Of a stretch of 32,500 bases of DNA, positions 20,640-28,440 are shown one piece after another. Within the stretch, counting starts at the first letter, position 1. Each line of letters opens with the position of its first letter. Both the position numbers and the translations under genes were made by a program. Source of the DNA: Symbiodinium natans (taxonomy: Eukaryota; Sar; Dinophyceae; Suessiales; Symbiodiniaceae); the NCBI GenBank assembly GCA_905221605.1, contig CAJNDS010000650.1:1-32500 (forward strand), given 5' to 3'. The notes below the pieces were generated by a model that made no database searches, was not told the origin of the DNA, and saw nothing but the letters and a program-made list of their open reading frames with translations.

Positions 20640-20668
20640 AACCCGACGTACATCAGTCCATGCAAGCA
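20640..20668 (+). CDS. PA14 gene model exon 3 (29-base microexon)
   Basis: Acceptor AAGGCCAG, reads PDVHQSMQA after completing a Lys codon, and ends at a GA donor (GCA|GAACCCC). It is needed to bring exon 2 (phase 1) into exon 4 (phase 0). Support is mainly phase, so it is tentative. Confidence 0.4.
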
Positions 20669-20775
20669 GAACCCCAAACCTGAAACCCCTAAAACCCTAA
20701 GCCCTAACCCCAAACGCCTAAAACCCTAAACCCTGCATGAACCCCAAACCCTGAACCCGTAGCCCGCAACCGCAG

Positions 20776-20877
20776 GAGACGGTGTTCCACAAGCCTTGCC
20801 AGCCGGATGATGCAGCGCAGCTCATTCCCGCCAGGGGCATGGGCCTGCTCTACTTCAATCTGCACAGTGCGGGCAAG
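20776..20877 (+). CDS. PA14 gene model exon 4
   Basis: Acceptor ACCGCAG; reads ETVFHKPCQPDDAAQL then IPARGMGLLYFNLHSAGK. GC donor (AAG|GCCGGC). If it were not spliced, GGC GTC TAA would end the frame inside the array. The next exon begins in phase 0, as required. Confidence 0.6.
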
Positions 20878-20973
20878 GCCGGCGTCTAAACCCTCAGCCC
20901 TAGACCCTAAACCCCAAACCCCAAACCCTAAAGCCTAAACCCCACACCCTAAACCCTAAACCCACCTCGGAAG

Positions 20974-21054
20974 GTCGCGACCGTGCAACGGGGCCTGAAG
21001 GCAGAGTTCTTCTACGGTGTGCAGGCCAGCACGGTGGACTGCACGCTCCCCGAC
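20974..21054 (+). CDS. PA14 gene model exon 5: start of PA14 domain
   Basis: Reads VATVQRGLKAEFFYGVQ then ASTVDCTLPD and ends at a strong donor GTGAGC. GL-x-A-E-(F/Y)-(F/Y) is the usual first strand of PA14. Bounded by a C-type array before and a T-type array (21098-21135) after. Confidence 0.7.
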
Positions 21055-21242
21055 GTGAGCATGAGGCCGGGGTGCCCTGAAACAACTTAGGTTTTATTAG
21101 AGTGTAGGGTTTAGGGTTCAGGGTTTAGGGTTTAACCCAATCTCGGGAACTCCATAGCCTTAAGCCCTGCAAATCCCGAGCAATCCCGAGCTGGAAGTTT
21201 TGAAGCCCGGAAACCTTGTTCTTCTGGAGCCCCTGGAGGCAG

Positions 21243-21287
21243 CCGGACTATGTCCGTGTGGATGCGCAACTGGACTACAGGCAGTCA
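21243..21287 (+). CDS. PA14 gene model exon 6: PA14 continued
   Basis: Acceptor GGAGGCAG; reads PDYVRVDAQLDYRQS, matching the P-x-x-x-R-V-D-x-x-(I/L)-(D/N)-Y stretch of PA14. The chosen GC donor after TCA keeps phase 0; a GT eight bases on would add ATW and shift phase. Confidence 0.6.
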
Positions 21288-21309
21288 GCCACCTGGTGCC
21301 GACAATGAC

Positions 21310-21449
21310 TGCTTGGAGGTTAATGGTACTAATTTAACCAACTATAGCTGTACTTATAACCCACCTATAAGCCCCTCTACGTGCCCTAGTATGGTTTTCA
21401 GTATAGTTATAAGTGCAGTTTACCAATAAGTCTCATGAACCTCCAAGCA
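21310..21449. mobile_element. 140-bp MITE-like inverted-repeat element
   Basis: Ends TGCTTGGAGGTT (21310-21321) and AACCTCCAAGCA (21438-21449) are exact inverted complements. Subterminal words ACTATAGCTGTACTTATAA and TATAGTTATAAGTGCAGT also pair. It lies in the intron after exon 6. No clear target duplication. Confidence 0.7.
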
Positions 21450-21496
21450 TTCTTGCGTTGTAACTTCAACGACGACTACTAGGGAAGGCCACGTAC

Positions 21497-21775
21497 TACT
21501 GCTGCTGCTGCTGCTGCTACTACTGCTACTACTGCTACTACTACTCCTACGACTACTACTACTGCTGCTACTACTACTCCTACTCCTACTCCGACCCCTA
21601 CTCCTACTCCTACTCCTACTCCTACTCCTACTCCTACTCCTACTCCTACTCCTACTCCTACTCCTACTCCTACTCCTACTCCTACTACTCCTACTCCTAC
21701 TGGCACTGGCACTGGCACTGGCACTGGCACGGGCACTGGCAGGGGTACTGGTACTGCAGTAGCAACTACCACCAT
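21497..21775. repeat. CTACTG/CTACTC/ACTGGC microsatellite
   Basis: Trinucleotide CTG/CTA repeats change to a long ACTCCT hexamer run and then ACTGGC hexamers. The minus-strand Val-Gly ORF across it is a repeat shadow. It lies in the same intron as the MITE at 21310. Confidence 0.9.
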
Positions 21776-22154
21776 TTCTGCTTCAACAAAGAGCTGTTAG
21801 TACTCCTTTCTATGACTATAACTGTTCCTGTTTCGATCACTATTCCGATTACTATTGCTGTTATTACTTTTGCAAATGACGATTGTTGACAACTTTGCTA
21901 CAGCGATAACAACAAGACAAACTATAGCAAGAGCAATAAACCCAACACTGGCACTTCAATACTGCTACCACTATTTTTGCCCTATCGGCAATTACGACTG
22001 CTGTTGTTCTTCAGGAACCATAAACATAAGCTGAAACATCGTTGCCACCGGCAACAGTAGGTGTGACATTCTTCTGGACTACCATCGACATAGTCACGGC
22101 GTGTCGTGGTTCCGAGTGCCAAGACTTCTCCTCTTGTGGCGGAGCTCTCAGGTC

Positions 22155-22264
22155 CCACATTATGGAGCTTCCGAAAATAGGGGGTACCCTTTCTGGGGGT
22201 CACTTTCTATTTTATTTGGGGTCTAAACCGGGTCCCACATCTTCGCAAACCCCATATTATGTGG
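22155..22264. mobile_element. foldback family FB2, copy 1
   Basis: Ends CCACATTATGG and CCATATTATGTGG are inverted. Inside lies the family core CTTCCGAAAATAGGGGGTACCC, and on the right a complementary-like CGCAAACCCC. Related cores occur at 25219-25256 (opposite strand), 27576-27674 and 31155-31265. Confidence 0.55.
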
Positions 22265-22432
22265 TTGGTGGTTGTTGTTCGGTCAGTGGGGGTGGGGGTG
22301 GGTGGGGGGGGGCTGTAGCATGTCTTGGGATGCTCTTAACCACCGTGGGATGCACTTGTAGCTGTTTTTTTCCCGTTAACGCCCTAAACCCTCAAGCCTA
22401 AACCCTGAACCCTAAACCCTATTGCATCCAAG

Positions 22433-22490
22433 AACGAATGGTCCGGTATCACGGAGAAGGCGCGGTTGCACATGTTGAGCTACGACCAGG
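22433..22490 (+). CDS. optional exon between PA14 exons 6 and 7
   Basis: Lies between a C-type array (22381-22420) and GTTTAAGGTTTAGGG. Frames NEWSGITEKARLHMLSYDQ and RMVRYHGEGAVAHVELRPG are both open. Neither joins the neighbours in phase with the donors I favour, so it may be alternative, cryptic or mis-bordered. Confidence 0.3.
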
Positions 22491-22678
22491 GTTTAAGGTT
22501 TAGGGTCTAGGGAGCAATACCCAAAAACGCTCACAGTCGCGTGTGCCAGGAGTCCCAGTCCACCGCATGCGGGCTCTTCTAGACTGCAGGCTTTTCTTTG
22601 GTGGTTGGAGCTAGAAGGAGTACTATAGTCGAGACCTTGATGTCGTGCACGTCCCGCGTGCCAAAGCCCGGTGGGCAG

Positions 22679-22727
22679 GACTGGCTGGCTGGCCGATGGA
22701 CAGGGTTCCTGACCATACAGCATGCAG
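22679..22727 (+). CDS. PA14 gene model exon 7: PA14 R-W-T-G motif
   Basis: Acceptor GTGGGCAG; reads DWLAGRWTGFLTIQHA. (F/L)A-x-R-W-(T/S)-G-(F/Y)-(L/I) is the most recognisable PA14 signature. GC donor (G|GCCGCG) gives phase 1. Confidence 0.65.
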
Positions 22728-22810
22728 GCCGCGGGCGCATACAAATTTGGTGTCCAGTAGGGAGGTCGCTGCAGTTTCCAGCTCCTTTTTTGGATGTTTC
22801 AGGGCAAGAG

Positions 22811-22927
22811 CGTGGACAGGACACTACAAGTTCTTCCTGAAAGTGGATGATACTGTGGAGATCCTTATTGATGGGAAGGTCCTCGTGCATGTCGGCCATT
22901 GCGGCTGGCACCGCGCCATGGCTGGCA
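22811..22927 (+). CDS. PA14 gene model exon 8: PA14 core with DD and IDG
   Basis: Reads WTGHYKFFLKVDDTVEIL then IDGKVLVHVGHCGWHRAMAG. Y-x-F-x-L-x-x-D-D and L-x-I-D-G-x-x-(L/V)-V are the PA14 core; in yeast adhesins the paired aspartates bind Ca2+. The start could instead be 22803 (extra ARA). Donor GTTGTA leaves one base, completed to Arg by the next exon. Confidence 0.7.
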
Positions 22928-22942
22928 GTTGTATTCTTGTCT

Positions 22943-23023
22943 CTTAAGAACCACCCCCCACAAAAAACAATAATGCCTATATGACCCTTATAAGGACTAT
23001 TTCTAATTTTGGGGGTTCTTAAG
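22943..23023. repeat. 81-bp foldback sequence in the intron
   Basis: CTTAAGAACCACCCCC and GGGGGTTCTTAAG pair, around CCTATATGACCCTTATAAGG. The right flank AAGCAACTGGTAGGTG resembles AAGCAATTGGCAGTG inside the FB1 element at 24815, suggesting shared ancestry. Confidence 0.55.
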
Positions 23024-23290
23024 CAACTGGTAGGTGCAGGAGCCTTTACTGGCACTCCCAGTCCGTTGCTGCGAAATTTCGAGGATGGTTTCGATGGCTC
23101 ATCAGCTGGAAAGCAAAATCGGAGAGTTAAGTAGAATCGCCACTGCGCGAAAGCCAAAGTCATCACCTACACAAGACAGCTAGGCCTTGCAGGCCCCTTT
23201 TTTCTGGTAGGACGAGGCCTTGTAGAGGTGCGGCCAGGCTTCAGCCCATTGGAGGCGCAGCTTCAGGGACCCGTGAACCACGCAGCCCAG

Positions 23291-23323
23291 GAGACGTGGA
23301 AGCCTCCATGGACCTGCCTGCCG
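23291..23323 (+). CDS. PA14 gene model exon 9
   Basis: After acceptor GCAGCCCAG, reads (R)DVEASMDLPA, the V-x-L-x-A strand near the end of PA14. A GC donor (G|GCGCCC) gives the phase needed by exon 10. The frame stays open further (GALPFVVHWPGP) to a TAG, an alternative longer exon. Confidence 0.5.
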
Positions 23324-23460
23324 GCGCCCTCCCCTTTGTGGTGCACTGGCCGGGGCCCTAGCAAGGAGCGCAGGCGAAGGCTGTGGAACTTTCAGAGTCT
23401 GTAGGATTTCGGACAGGTTCTAAGCCCTGAGCCCTAACTCCCAAAACCCTGAAGCCCCAG

Positions 23461-23558
23461 TGGAACTGAGGATGGAGGCAACTGGTGGGATGGCACTGCG
23501 TGTATTCTACCAAGGTCCGGACACCAAAGTGCTCTGGCCAGCACAGTGCTGCATGTCG
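23461..23558 (+). CDS. PA14 gene model exon 10: end of PA14
   Basis: Acceptor GAAGCCCCAG; reads VELRMEATGGMALRVFYQG then PDTKVLWPAQCCMS, donor GTAGCC. G-x-A-x-L-(R/x)-(V/L)-x-Y-x-G-P-D is typical of the PA14 C-terminus. Another open frame (GTEDGGNWWDGTACILP) exists but breaks the domain. Confidence 0.65.
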
Positions 23559-23760
23559 GTAGCCCTTTATAGGGATGATAGTAGCCCCGAGTATAGTGCC
23601 TGTTGAGGACTGTGGGGGTAAGGGCGAACATCCCAACAAGCCCCCATCGTTCTTGCAGCAAGTGCTCTCTGCGGGGGGGGGGGGGGCTCTCGGCGCGTCC
23701 TTAGGACCAGAAGGTTCTGATCCCGACGTCTGCTTTTTCGCACGTGCCGCTCACCTGCAG

Positions 23761-23798
23761 CTACGGGAGGCTTTCCTGGTGCTCCAGGTTGCGAAGTT
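23761..23798 (+). CDS. PA14 gene model exon 11
   Basis: Acceptor TCACCTGCAG; reads LREAFLVLQVAK plus two bases of Leu; GA donor (TT|GAATTC) matches the phase of exon 12. If the GT after CTCCAG is used the exon is 27 bases and phase no longer fits. Confidence 0.4.
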
Positions 23799-23898
23799 GA
23801 ATTCGGGGCCTAAGGCTTTCGGACCCTAAGCCCTGAACCCGAAACCTTCCACCCTATAGAATAAGCTCCCCAACCCGGCCTCCCCTTCCGGGCCCTAG

Positions 23899-23963
23899 GA
23901 CCGACGCCAACACGCAGCTCATGGTCGACGCCTCGCACTCCCGCGGCTGCATTGGGAACACCG
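23899..23963 (+). CDS. PA14 gene model exon 12
   Basis: Acceptor GGCCCTAG; reads TDANTQLMVDASHSRGCIG then NT, very high GC3, donor GTATTT. The leftover G joins GT of the next exon (Gly). Confidence 0.55.
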
Positions 23964-24142
23964 GTATTTCCCGGACAAAGGGAACCTTGGACTTCTCATG
24001 GGATGCACTGTACAGGCTCAGGGATCTCTTCTGGGGTTCCAGTGCTCCATCATCTTCACAAGCGCGTGTCGTGGTTCCTACCTCGCCCTACGCCAGCGCA
24101 ATAAGGTTTCCGGCTTAGGGCTTAGGCGGTTGCCGACTGCAG

Positions 24143-24197
24143 GTTCCGTCTTCGCGCCCTCTGAGAAGGCCGCGTGGCGTGCTCTCAGCCGCTGCAA
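24143..24197 (+). CDS. PA14 gene model exon 13
   Basis: Acceptor CGACTGCAG; reads SVFAPSEKAAWRALSRC. A GC donor (AA|GCATCA) joins phase 2 to exon 14. The frame remains open past it, and another frame (LLHVLHALDPNDPNTEIE, from 24222) is also protein-like, so an extra exon may exist there. Confidence 0.5.
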
Positions 24198-24386
24198 GCA
24201 TCAGCTCTTGCTAGCCACCAGCTCTTGCATGTCCTGCATGCCCTCGACCCGAACGACCCCAACACAGAAATCGAAGCACACCCCCTTCATCCCCATGAGC
24301 CTAGAAACCCTGAAGCCCTGACTGCCCCCCTCAATGATCCGGAAGCCCTAAAGCCCGAAGTCCCAAAACCCCTCGCGGGCCCTCAG

Positions 24387-24429
24387 CGCGCGGAAGGCGA
24401 CAGGGGTGGTCTGCAGCTTCGTCCCCGTG
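24387..24429 (+). CDS. PA14 gene model exon 14
   Basis: Acceptor GCCCTCAG; reads ARKATGVVCSFVPV with almost every codon ending in G or C, and a strong donor GTGAGC. Phase 2 in, 0 out. Confidence 0.55.
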
Positions 24430-24631
24430 GTGAGCCTTGGTTTGCAAGATAAGGCATCGGTCCCCAAAGAAGTCCATCTGCTTGACTGCAGCTCAGGGAG
24501 CCTCTCATGAGAGATTTTCCATTATTTGGGCGCAAAAGGGTGGCTTCATTTCTTTTCTTTTTGTGTGGACATCTCCCTTTCGGAGAGTGTGCAAATGTGC
24601 AAGTGCCGTGTTTCATTTCGTGAATCTGCAG

Positions 24632-24651
24632 GTGCTCACCCGAGCACAAAT
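24632..24651 (+). CDS. PA14 gene model exon 15 (20-base microexon)
   Basis: Acceptor AATCTGCAG; reads VLTRAQ plus AT, with a GC donor (GCGCGCACC) just before a CCCTAGACCC array. It is the simplest way to link exon 14 (phase 0) to exon 16 (needs phase 2). Tentative. Confidence 0.35.
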
Positions 24652-24740
24652 GCGCGCACCCTAGACCCTAAGCCCTAAGCCCTAGACCCTAGACCCTAAA
24701 CCCTAAACCCTAAACCCTAAACCCTCAACCCTACGGCCAG

Positions 24741-24800
24741 GAAGACTGACGAGCCGGTCGTGTTGCCAACGAGCCGACGCTTGGCCTCGTCCCAGGACAA
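24741..24800 (+). CDS. PA14 gene model exon 16
   Basis: Acceptor TACGGCCAG after a C-type array; reads KTDEPVVLPTSRRLASSQD. Donor GTGTCT, or a GA donor at 24813, two bases before the FB1 element border; both give phase 2. Confidence 0.55.
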
Positions 24801-24814
24801 GTGTCTTCACTTGA

Positions 24815-25053
24815 GATGTTCCCCCCTTGTACTAACAGTCCTTGAAAGGGGAAATCCCTATCTTGCCCTTATAAGGAGCTTGAAAAAACCCTATATTGTC
24901 CCTATACAAGGAGGACTTGTTTTATTTTTATTCATTATATTATTTATTTTTTTTTTTTTTGGGGGGGGGGGGGGGGGGTTCTCAAGCAATTGGCAGTGAA
25001 AGGGGGTACTACAATCCCTCTGAAGGACTGTTAGTATAGGGGGGGGGTCATCC
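24815..25053. mobile_element. foldback family FB1, copy A (239 bp)
   Basis: Terminal inverted repeats: left GATGTTCCCCCCTTGTACTA then ACAGTCCTT; right AAGGACTGTTAGTATA then GGGGGGGGTCATCC. The interior has T15 and G18 runs and CCCTTATAAGG. It fills most of the intron between exons 16 and 17 and starts close to the donor. Confidence 0.75.
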
Positions 25054-25085
25054 CCAAGTCTTCAGCCGCGTCTTAGTCCACGTAG

Positions 25086-25174
25086 CGCTGCTCGAGGAAA
25101 GAGGGATGGGCACTGGCATGAGTGGTGGGTCGAGCTGTCGGACATGGACATCGAGTGCTGCTCGGCTGTGCTGA
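25086..25174 (+). CDS. PA14 gene model exon 17
   Basis: Reads AARGKRDGHWHEWWVELSD then MDIECCSAVL. Trp/His-rich then acidic with two Cys; not assigned to a family. Phase 2 in, 1 out (donor GTGGCT). The acceptor CGTAG could be replaced by upstream AGs in the same phase. Confidence 0.6.
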
Positions 25175-25218
25175 GTGGCTGAGAGGCGTCATGCTGTAGA
25201 ATCCTTTTAAAGGAACAT

Positions 25219-25256
25219 CCCCAAAAGGGTACCCCATTTTCGGAAACCCCCAAACC
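25219..25256 (-). repeat. foldback family FB2, copy 2 (partial core)
   Basis: On the minus strand reads GTTTCCGAAAATGGGGTACCC then TTTTGGGG, the closest match to the FB2 core at 22170. Only one end is clear. It lies in the intron between exons 17 and 18. Confidence 0.55.
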
Positions 25257-25370
25257 TTGGTAGCCAGACTTTGAGATCTCAGTCAACTGCCAAATTCCAA
25301 CCATGGCCCCGTGGCTCCCCACTTTCGAGTCTAGATGGGCCCTAGCACAAACAGTGCCAGTGTCCATGCG

Positions 25371-25470
25371 TACTATAGGGGCCGTAATAATTAGAGCAGG
25401 GTTGTGGGGGGGGGGGGGGGGTTAGTCTAGTATTTACACAAAGGGACCCTATAAGGGCCCCTTTGTTAGT
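25371..25470. mobile_element. dispersed element FB3, copy 1
   Basis: GGGGCCGTAATAATTAGAGC, AGGGTTG, a G-run, GGTTAGTCTAGTAT, AAGGGACC and CCCCTTTGTTAG occur in the same order as in the copy at 31685-31792. The right part AAAGGGACCCTATAAGGGCC is itself palindromic. It sits in the intron before exon 18. Confidence 0.65.
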
Positions 25471-25482
25471 GTGCTTTCCGAG

Positions 25483-25570
25483 GCAGTGAAGGCAAGGTGC
25501 TCATGAGCATTGACACCGAGCCGCGAGGCTGCATGGCTGTGCTCGGGGCCGCCTTTCAGAATCAGCATGG
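25483..25570 (+). CDS. PA14 gene model exon 18
   Basis: Acceptor TTTCCGAG; reads SEGKVLMSIDTEPRGCMAVL then GAAFQNQH. Donor GTTGTG, followed six bases later by the left end of FB1 copy B. Phase agrees with exon 17 and exon 19. Confidence 0.6.
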
Positions 25571-25575
25571 GTTGT

Positions 25576-25691
25576 GATGTTCCCCTTAAAACTAGCAGCC
25601 CTTAGTAGGGATTGTAGTACCCCCTCTAAGTACCCCCTCTAGGACTCTAGGAAGCCCTGCTAAGGACTGTTAGTAAAAGGGGGAATATCCC
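25576..25691. mobile_element. foldback family FB1, copy B (116 bp)
   Basis: Left GATGTTCCCCTTAAAACTAG then CAGCCCTTAG; right CTAAGGACTGTTAGTAAA then AGGGGGAATATCCC. The same TIRs as copy A, but only half the length. It lies wholly in the intron after exon 18. Confidence 0.75.
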
Positions 25692-25766
25692 AAAGCATGG
25701 GCATCGAGGAGGCCAGCTTAGGGGTTTCGGGCTTGAGGATGTTTGGGGTTTAGGTGCCTGCATGAG

Positions 25767-25845
25767 GTGGGTCGACGAGAAGATGCGTGTCGCATACACC
25801 TGCGGCGTCGTGGCTGGCCTGGGATACTGCACGCCGTCCTGGTCG
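25767..25845 (+). CDS. PA14 gene model exon 19
   Basis: Reads WVDEKMRVAYTCGVVAGLGY then CTPSWS. The frame remains open to 25890. A GA donor (TCG|GACCAG) gives phase 0, as exon 20 needs. The acceptor is CATGAG; a TTTAG slightly upstream is an alternative. Confidence 0.5.
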
Positions 25846-26099
25846 GACCAGCGTCGACCCGGCCTGTTTGGTCAAAGGCTAGCCGGCCAGCCTTAGTGAT
25901 CGCCCTGTTACAATACTGGAACTGCCCACTTATAGCTTGAGAAGAGCAATAGCTTTTGGATAAACCATGGATGCCGGGCAGAAGGAAAGGCTTGTGACGC
26001 AAAACAAATGCTCAGAGGATCGCAGGGGACCCCCTATACACACAAACCTCAGAAGGAGTATGTCAGCAAAACCCTAAACCTGAACCCGAATCGCGGCAG

Positions 26100-26171
26100 G
26101 CCTATCGCTTTTGTGTAGGACTCCTCTTCCAAGGGTCTAGAGAGCCGACCTGTTCCTGCCCGAGCCATGAT
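26100..26171 (+). CDS. PA14 gene model exon 20
   Basis: Acceptor ATCGCGGCAG after CCCTAAACC-type words; reads AYRFCVGLLFQGSREPTCSC then PSHD, donor GTGAGC. Three Cys. Both other frames contain stops. Confidence 0.6.
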
Positions 26172-26625
26172 GTGAGCCCTAGCCAGGCGACGCGCAGGAC
26201 TGGACGCCCAATAACCAGCAGGTGGCTTGGGCCGATTTTGGGCGCACAGGAGGTCCATCGGGTTTTCGGGTTTGGCAGGGTTCAGGGGCTCATAGGCAAT
26301 CTTCTCCGCCGGGGCGCCTTCGCTTCGTTTCTTCTTGCTGTGGACGGTGCTGGGTTTTTGTGTGGTCTAGGTGGCGAGGCTCTGCAGGTCGGGAGTTTTG
26401 GGCTTAGGGTTAAAACATGGTATCTTCCCTTGAGGGGTGCTTTAGATTCGAAACTTCGGAGCCAACAGCCCCCCAAGTTTCAGACAACTCTACGTGCCAG
26501 GGCTTTTCCCAAGCCGCCTCCGCCCTAACCCCCCCGCCCCCCCCAAACCCCCTCCCCCGTAACCCCCCCCCCCCGCAACCCCCTCCCCCGCTAACTCCCC
26601 ACCCTAACCCCCGCTCTGCGGCCAG
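26172..26625. other. intron with possible unplaced exon and C-rich tract
   Basis: Contains open but unassigned frames near 26290-26400 (for example RLRFVSSCCGRCWVFVWSRW) and a C-rich tract 26530-26610 of CCCCC(G/T)AACC units that may be a decayed CCCTAAA array. The phase works without an exon here. Confidence 0.4.
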
Positions 26626-26705
26626 ATACTTGACAAGCTGATGGTGGCGTGCCCTCGAGGCAGCCTCCTCAACCGGCTGAAGTTCGAGTACTCGATCGGA
26701 GGGAG
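26626..26705 (+). CDS. PA14 gene model exon 21
   Basis: Acceptor CTGCGGCCAG after the C-rich tract; reads ILDKLMVACPRGSLLNRL then KFEYSIGG. A GC donor (AG|GCGGGG) leaves AG, completed to Arg by exon 22. High GC3. Confidence 0.6.
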
Positions 26706-26879
26706 GCGGGGACCTCAACCCCAAACCGGTCGAATTCACCAAGAATACCCAGCCGCCCCAAACAAAAAAGCGTCACTTGTAACTGCTCTTTTGGTAACGA
26801 CACCCGAAACCCGAAACCCGAAACCCTAAACCCTAAACCCTAAAAGCAACCCCTAAAAGCAACCCCGTGCCTCGAAAAG

Positions 26880-26939
26880 GTGGGCCCGGTTCAAGACCAG
26901 CTGCTGCGCCACCGGCGGTGCGCCGGTCGGCATCCTGAG
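26880..26939 (+). CDS. PA14 gene model exon 22
   Basis: Acceptor CGAAAAG; reads WARFKTSCCATGGAPVGIL then AG of an Arg codon, GC donor (AG|GCTGGG). A CCCTAAA/CCCGAAA array precedes it and a long TTTAGGG array (26965-27260) follows. Confidence 0.6.
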
Positions 26940-26964
26940 GCTGGGGCTTCCTTCCCTTGGAGGG

Positions 26965-27260
26965 TTTGGGTTTTAGGGTTTAGGGTTTAGGGGTTTAGGG
27001 GTTTAGGGTTTAGGGGTTTAGGGTTTAGGGTTTAGGGTTTAGGGGTTTAGGGGTTTAGGTTCCTTTTGGGGGTTTAGGGTTGAGGGGTTTAGGGTTTAGG
27101 GGTTCAGGGGTTTAGGGGTTTAGGTTTCATTTAGGGGGTTAGGGTTGAGGGGTTTAGGGGTTTGGGGGTTTGGGGGTTTAGGGGTTTAGGGTTTAGAGGT
27201 TTAGGGGCTTAGGGAGGGGTTTAGGGGTTTAGGGAGGGGTTTAGGGGTTTAGGGGTTAGG
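26965..27260 (+). repeat. TTTAGGG/GGTTTAGGG array, about 300 bp
   Basis: Long T-type array mixing 7-base TTTAGGG and 8-base GTTTAGGG units plus AGGTTCCTTTTGGGGG and AGGTTTCATTTAGGGG interruptions that look like a duplicated block. It fills most of the intron between exons 22 and 23 and has no C-type partner. Confidence 0.95.
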
Positions 27261-27269
27261 GCTACAAAG

Positions 27270-27303
27270 GGTTGTCAGCATCTCTGGAAAGTTCATGCGA
27301 GCA
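27270..27303 (+). CDS. PA14 gene model exon 23
   Basis: Acceptor GCTACAAAG; completes Arg then VVSISGKFMRA. Donor GTTCCG. Short, and an alternative frame is open, but phases on both sides agree. Confidence 0.45.
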
Positions 27304-27498
27304 GTTCCGGGTCTAGGGCCTAGGGTGCATACAGGCGGTCGATTCGAGCCGATGCGGGTCTCCACTCCTGATAGACCTGTCTCCCTACACAGTGCCTCAC
27401 TTGCGCACCGCGGGGTTCGCGTACACATGTGGGGTTCAATAGGGCTTTTTGGGCTTTGGGGCTTTTTGCGTGCCCGTGCGATGCGCCTGATTGTGCAG

Positions 27499-27578
27499 GA
27501 ATGGCCCAGATGCAAGCCGCTTCGATGCCATGGAAGGGCAGCACCCTGGATCCATGGAATCGAGTTCTTCGTGCGGGG
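27499..27578 (+). CDS. PA14 gene model exon 24
   Basis: Acceptor ATTGTGCAG; reads EWPRCKPLRCHGRAAPWIHG then IEFFVR. The donor GTTTCC is the start of the FB2 copy that follows, so the element apparently supplies the splice site. Confidence 0.6.
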
Positions 27579-27674
27579 GTTTCCGAAATGAGGGGTACTT
27601 TTCTTGGGGTCCCTTTTGCTTAGGCAATCCTACTACTTGGGGTATATCTTCCTACTACTCCCCATGTGGGGCTC
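27576..27674. mobile_element. foldback family FB2, copy 3
   Basis: Starts GGGTTTCCGAAATGAGGGGT at the exon border, then ACTTTTCTTGGGGTCCC and later CTACTCCCCATGTGGGG. The right end is uncertain. Confidence 0.5.
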
Positions 27675-27699
27675 ACCCACCTTTATTTCCCACCGCGCG

Positions 27700-28196
27700 C
27701 TTGCACCCCTCCCCCCTACTGCTTCTAATGCGAAAGAAGCAAGCTAGAGGAGATGATGATGGTAAGATACTGCTTTCCTGAACCGTATTCCCCTCGTTCC
27801 TGAGCCCTGAAGCCACTTTCCCTGGTAAGGTTCGCAGAGAGTGGGTGGGTGTGATAAAAATGCTAGGGTTTGGGGCAGACTTCCCGAATCCCCGAGCCGA
27901 GAGAGCCTCATATTCCCTCAGAGAAGGAATATACCTTCACCATCCTTAGCCCAAGGCACCCCAAATAGCGAAAGAACCCTAAGCCCTAACCTCTCAACCC
28001 TGAGTTTCCCTAGCGTTCTTTTGCAGTTGCTTATTTCAAAACTGCGGGTTCGTAGCTGGGAATGATGGAATTCGGTGCCCTATATCCCTACATCACCCCC
28101 TATATATACCCTTCAAGGGGTTATGTGGGGTACACTACTTCCCTGCTTCCCTACTAAGGTCCAGTAGGTCTACGAATTCTTGGGTTTTTTGCGGAG
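27700..28196. other. intron interior with small palindrome
   Basis: Mostly unassigned. At 28097-28140 CCCTACATCACCCC pairs with GGGGTTATGTGGGG around TATATATA, another short foldback. A 96-codon + frame reaching 27781 is open but fits no neighbour. Confidence 0.45.
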
Positions 28197-28284
28197 GTAC
28201 TGCCCGTCGGGACGTGGCCCCTCCGGGCGCTTCGTGTACCAGCAGCGGCCCATTGGGCCATGGCAATCGATTGGCGCTGGCCAC
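28197..28284 (+). CDS. PA14 gene model exon 25
   Basis: Acceptor TTGCGGAG; reads YCPSGRGPSGRFVYQQRPIG then PWQSIGAGH, GC3-rich and in phase with exon 24. A second frame over the right half (NRLALATCLGLGYEILNS, to 28315) is also strongly protein-like, so there may be a second exon or a different border. Confidence 0.45.
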
Positions 28285-28320
28285 GTGCCTGGGCTTGGGC
28301 TATGAGATCCTCAACTCAGA

Positions 28321-28432
28321 TACCCCAAACCCTCAAGCCTAAACCGGCTCGTTCAGCCTAAACCCTCAACCCTAACCCTAAACCCTAAACCCTAAACCCT
28401 GAACCCGAAACCCTAAACCCTAAACCCTAAAC
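28321..28432 (-). repeat. CCCTAAA array before exon 26
   Basis: CCCTCAAGCC and CCCTCAACCC variants followed by about eight CCCTAAA copies, ending ACCAAGACAG at the acceptor. Its counterpart T-type array starts about 25 bases after exon 26. Confidence 0.95.
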
Positions 28433-28440
28433 CAAGACAG

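Noticed and set aside
21479-21775. Val-Gly repeat ORF on the minus strand
   Set aside because: Shadow of the ACTCCT/CTACTG hexamer array.
22579-23166. 195-codon minus-strand ORF
   Set aside because: It lies opposite exons that match PA14 on the + strand; no motif of its own, and it runs through a foldback element.
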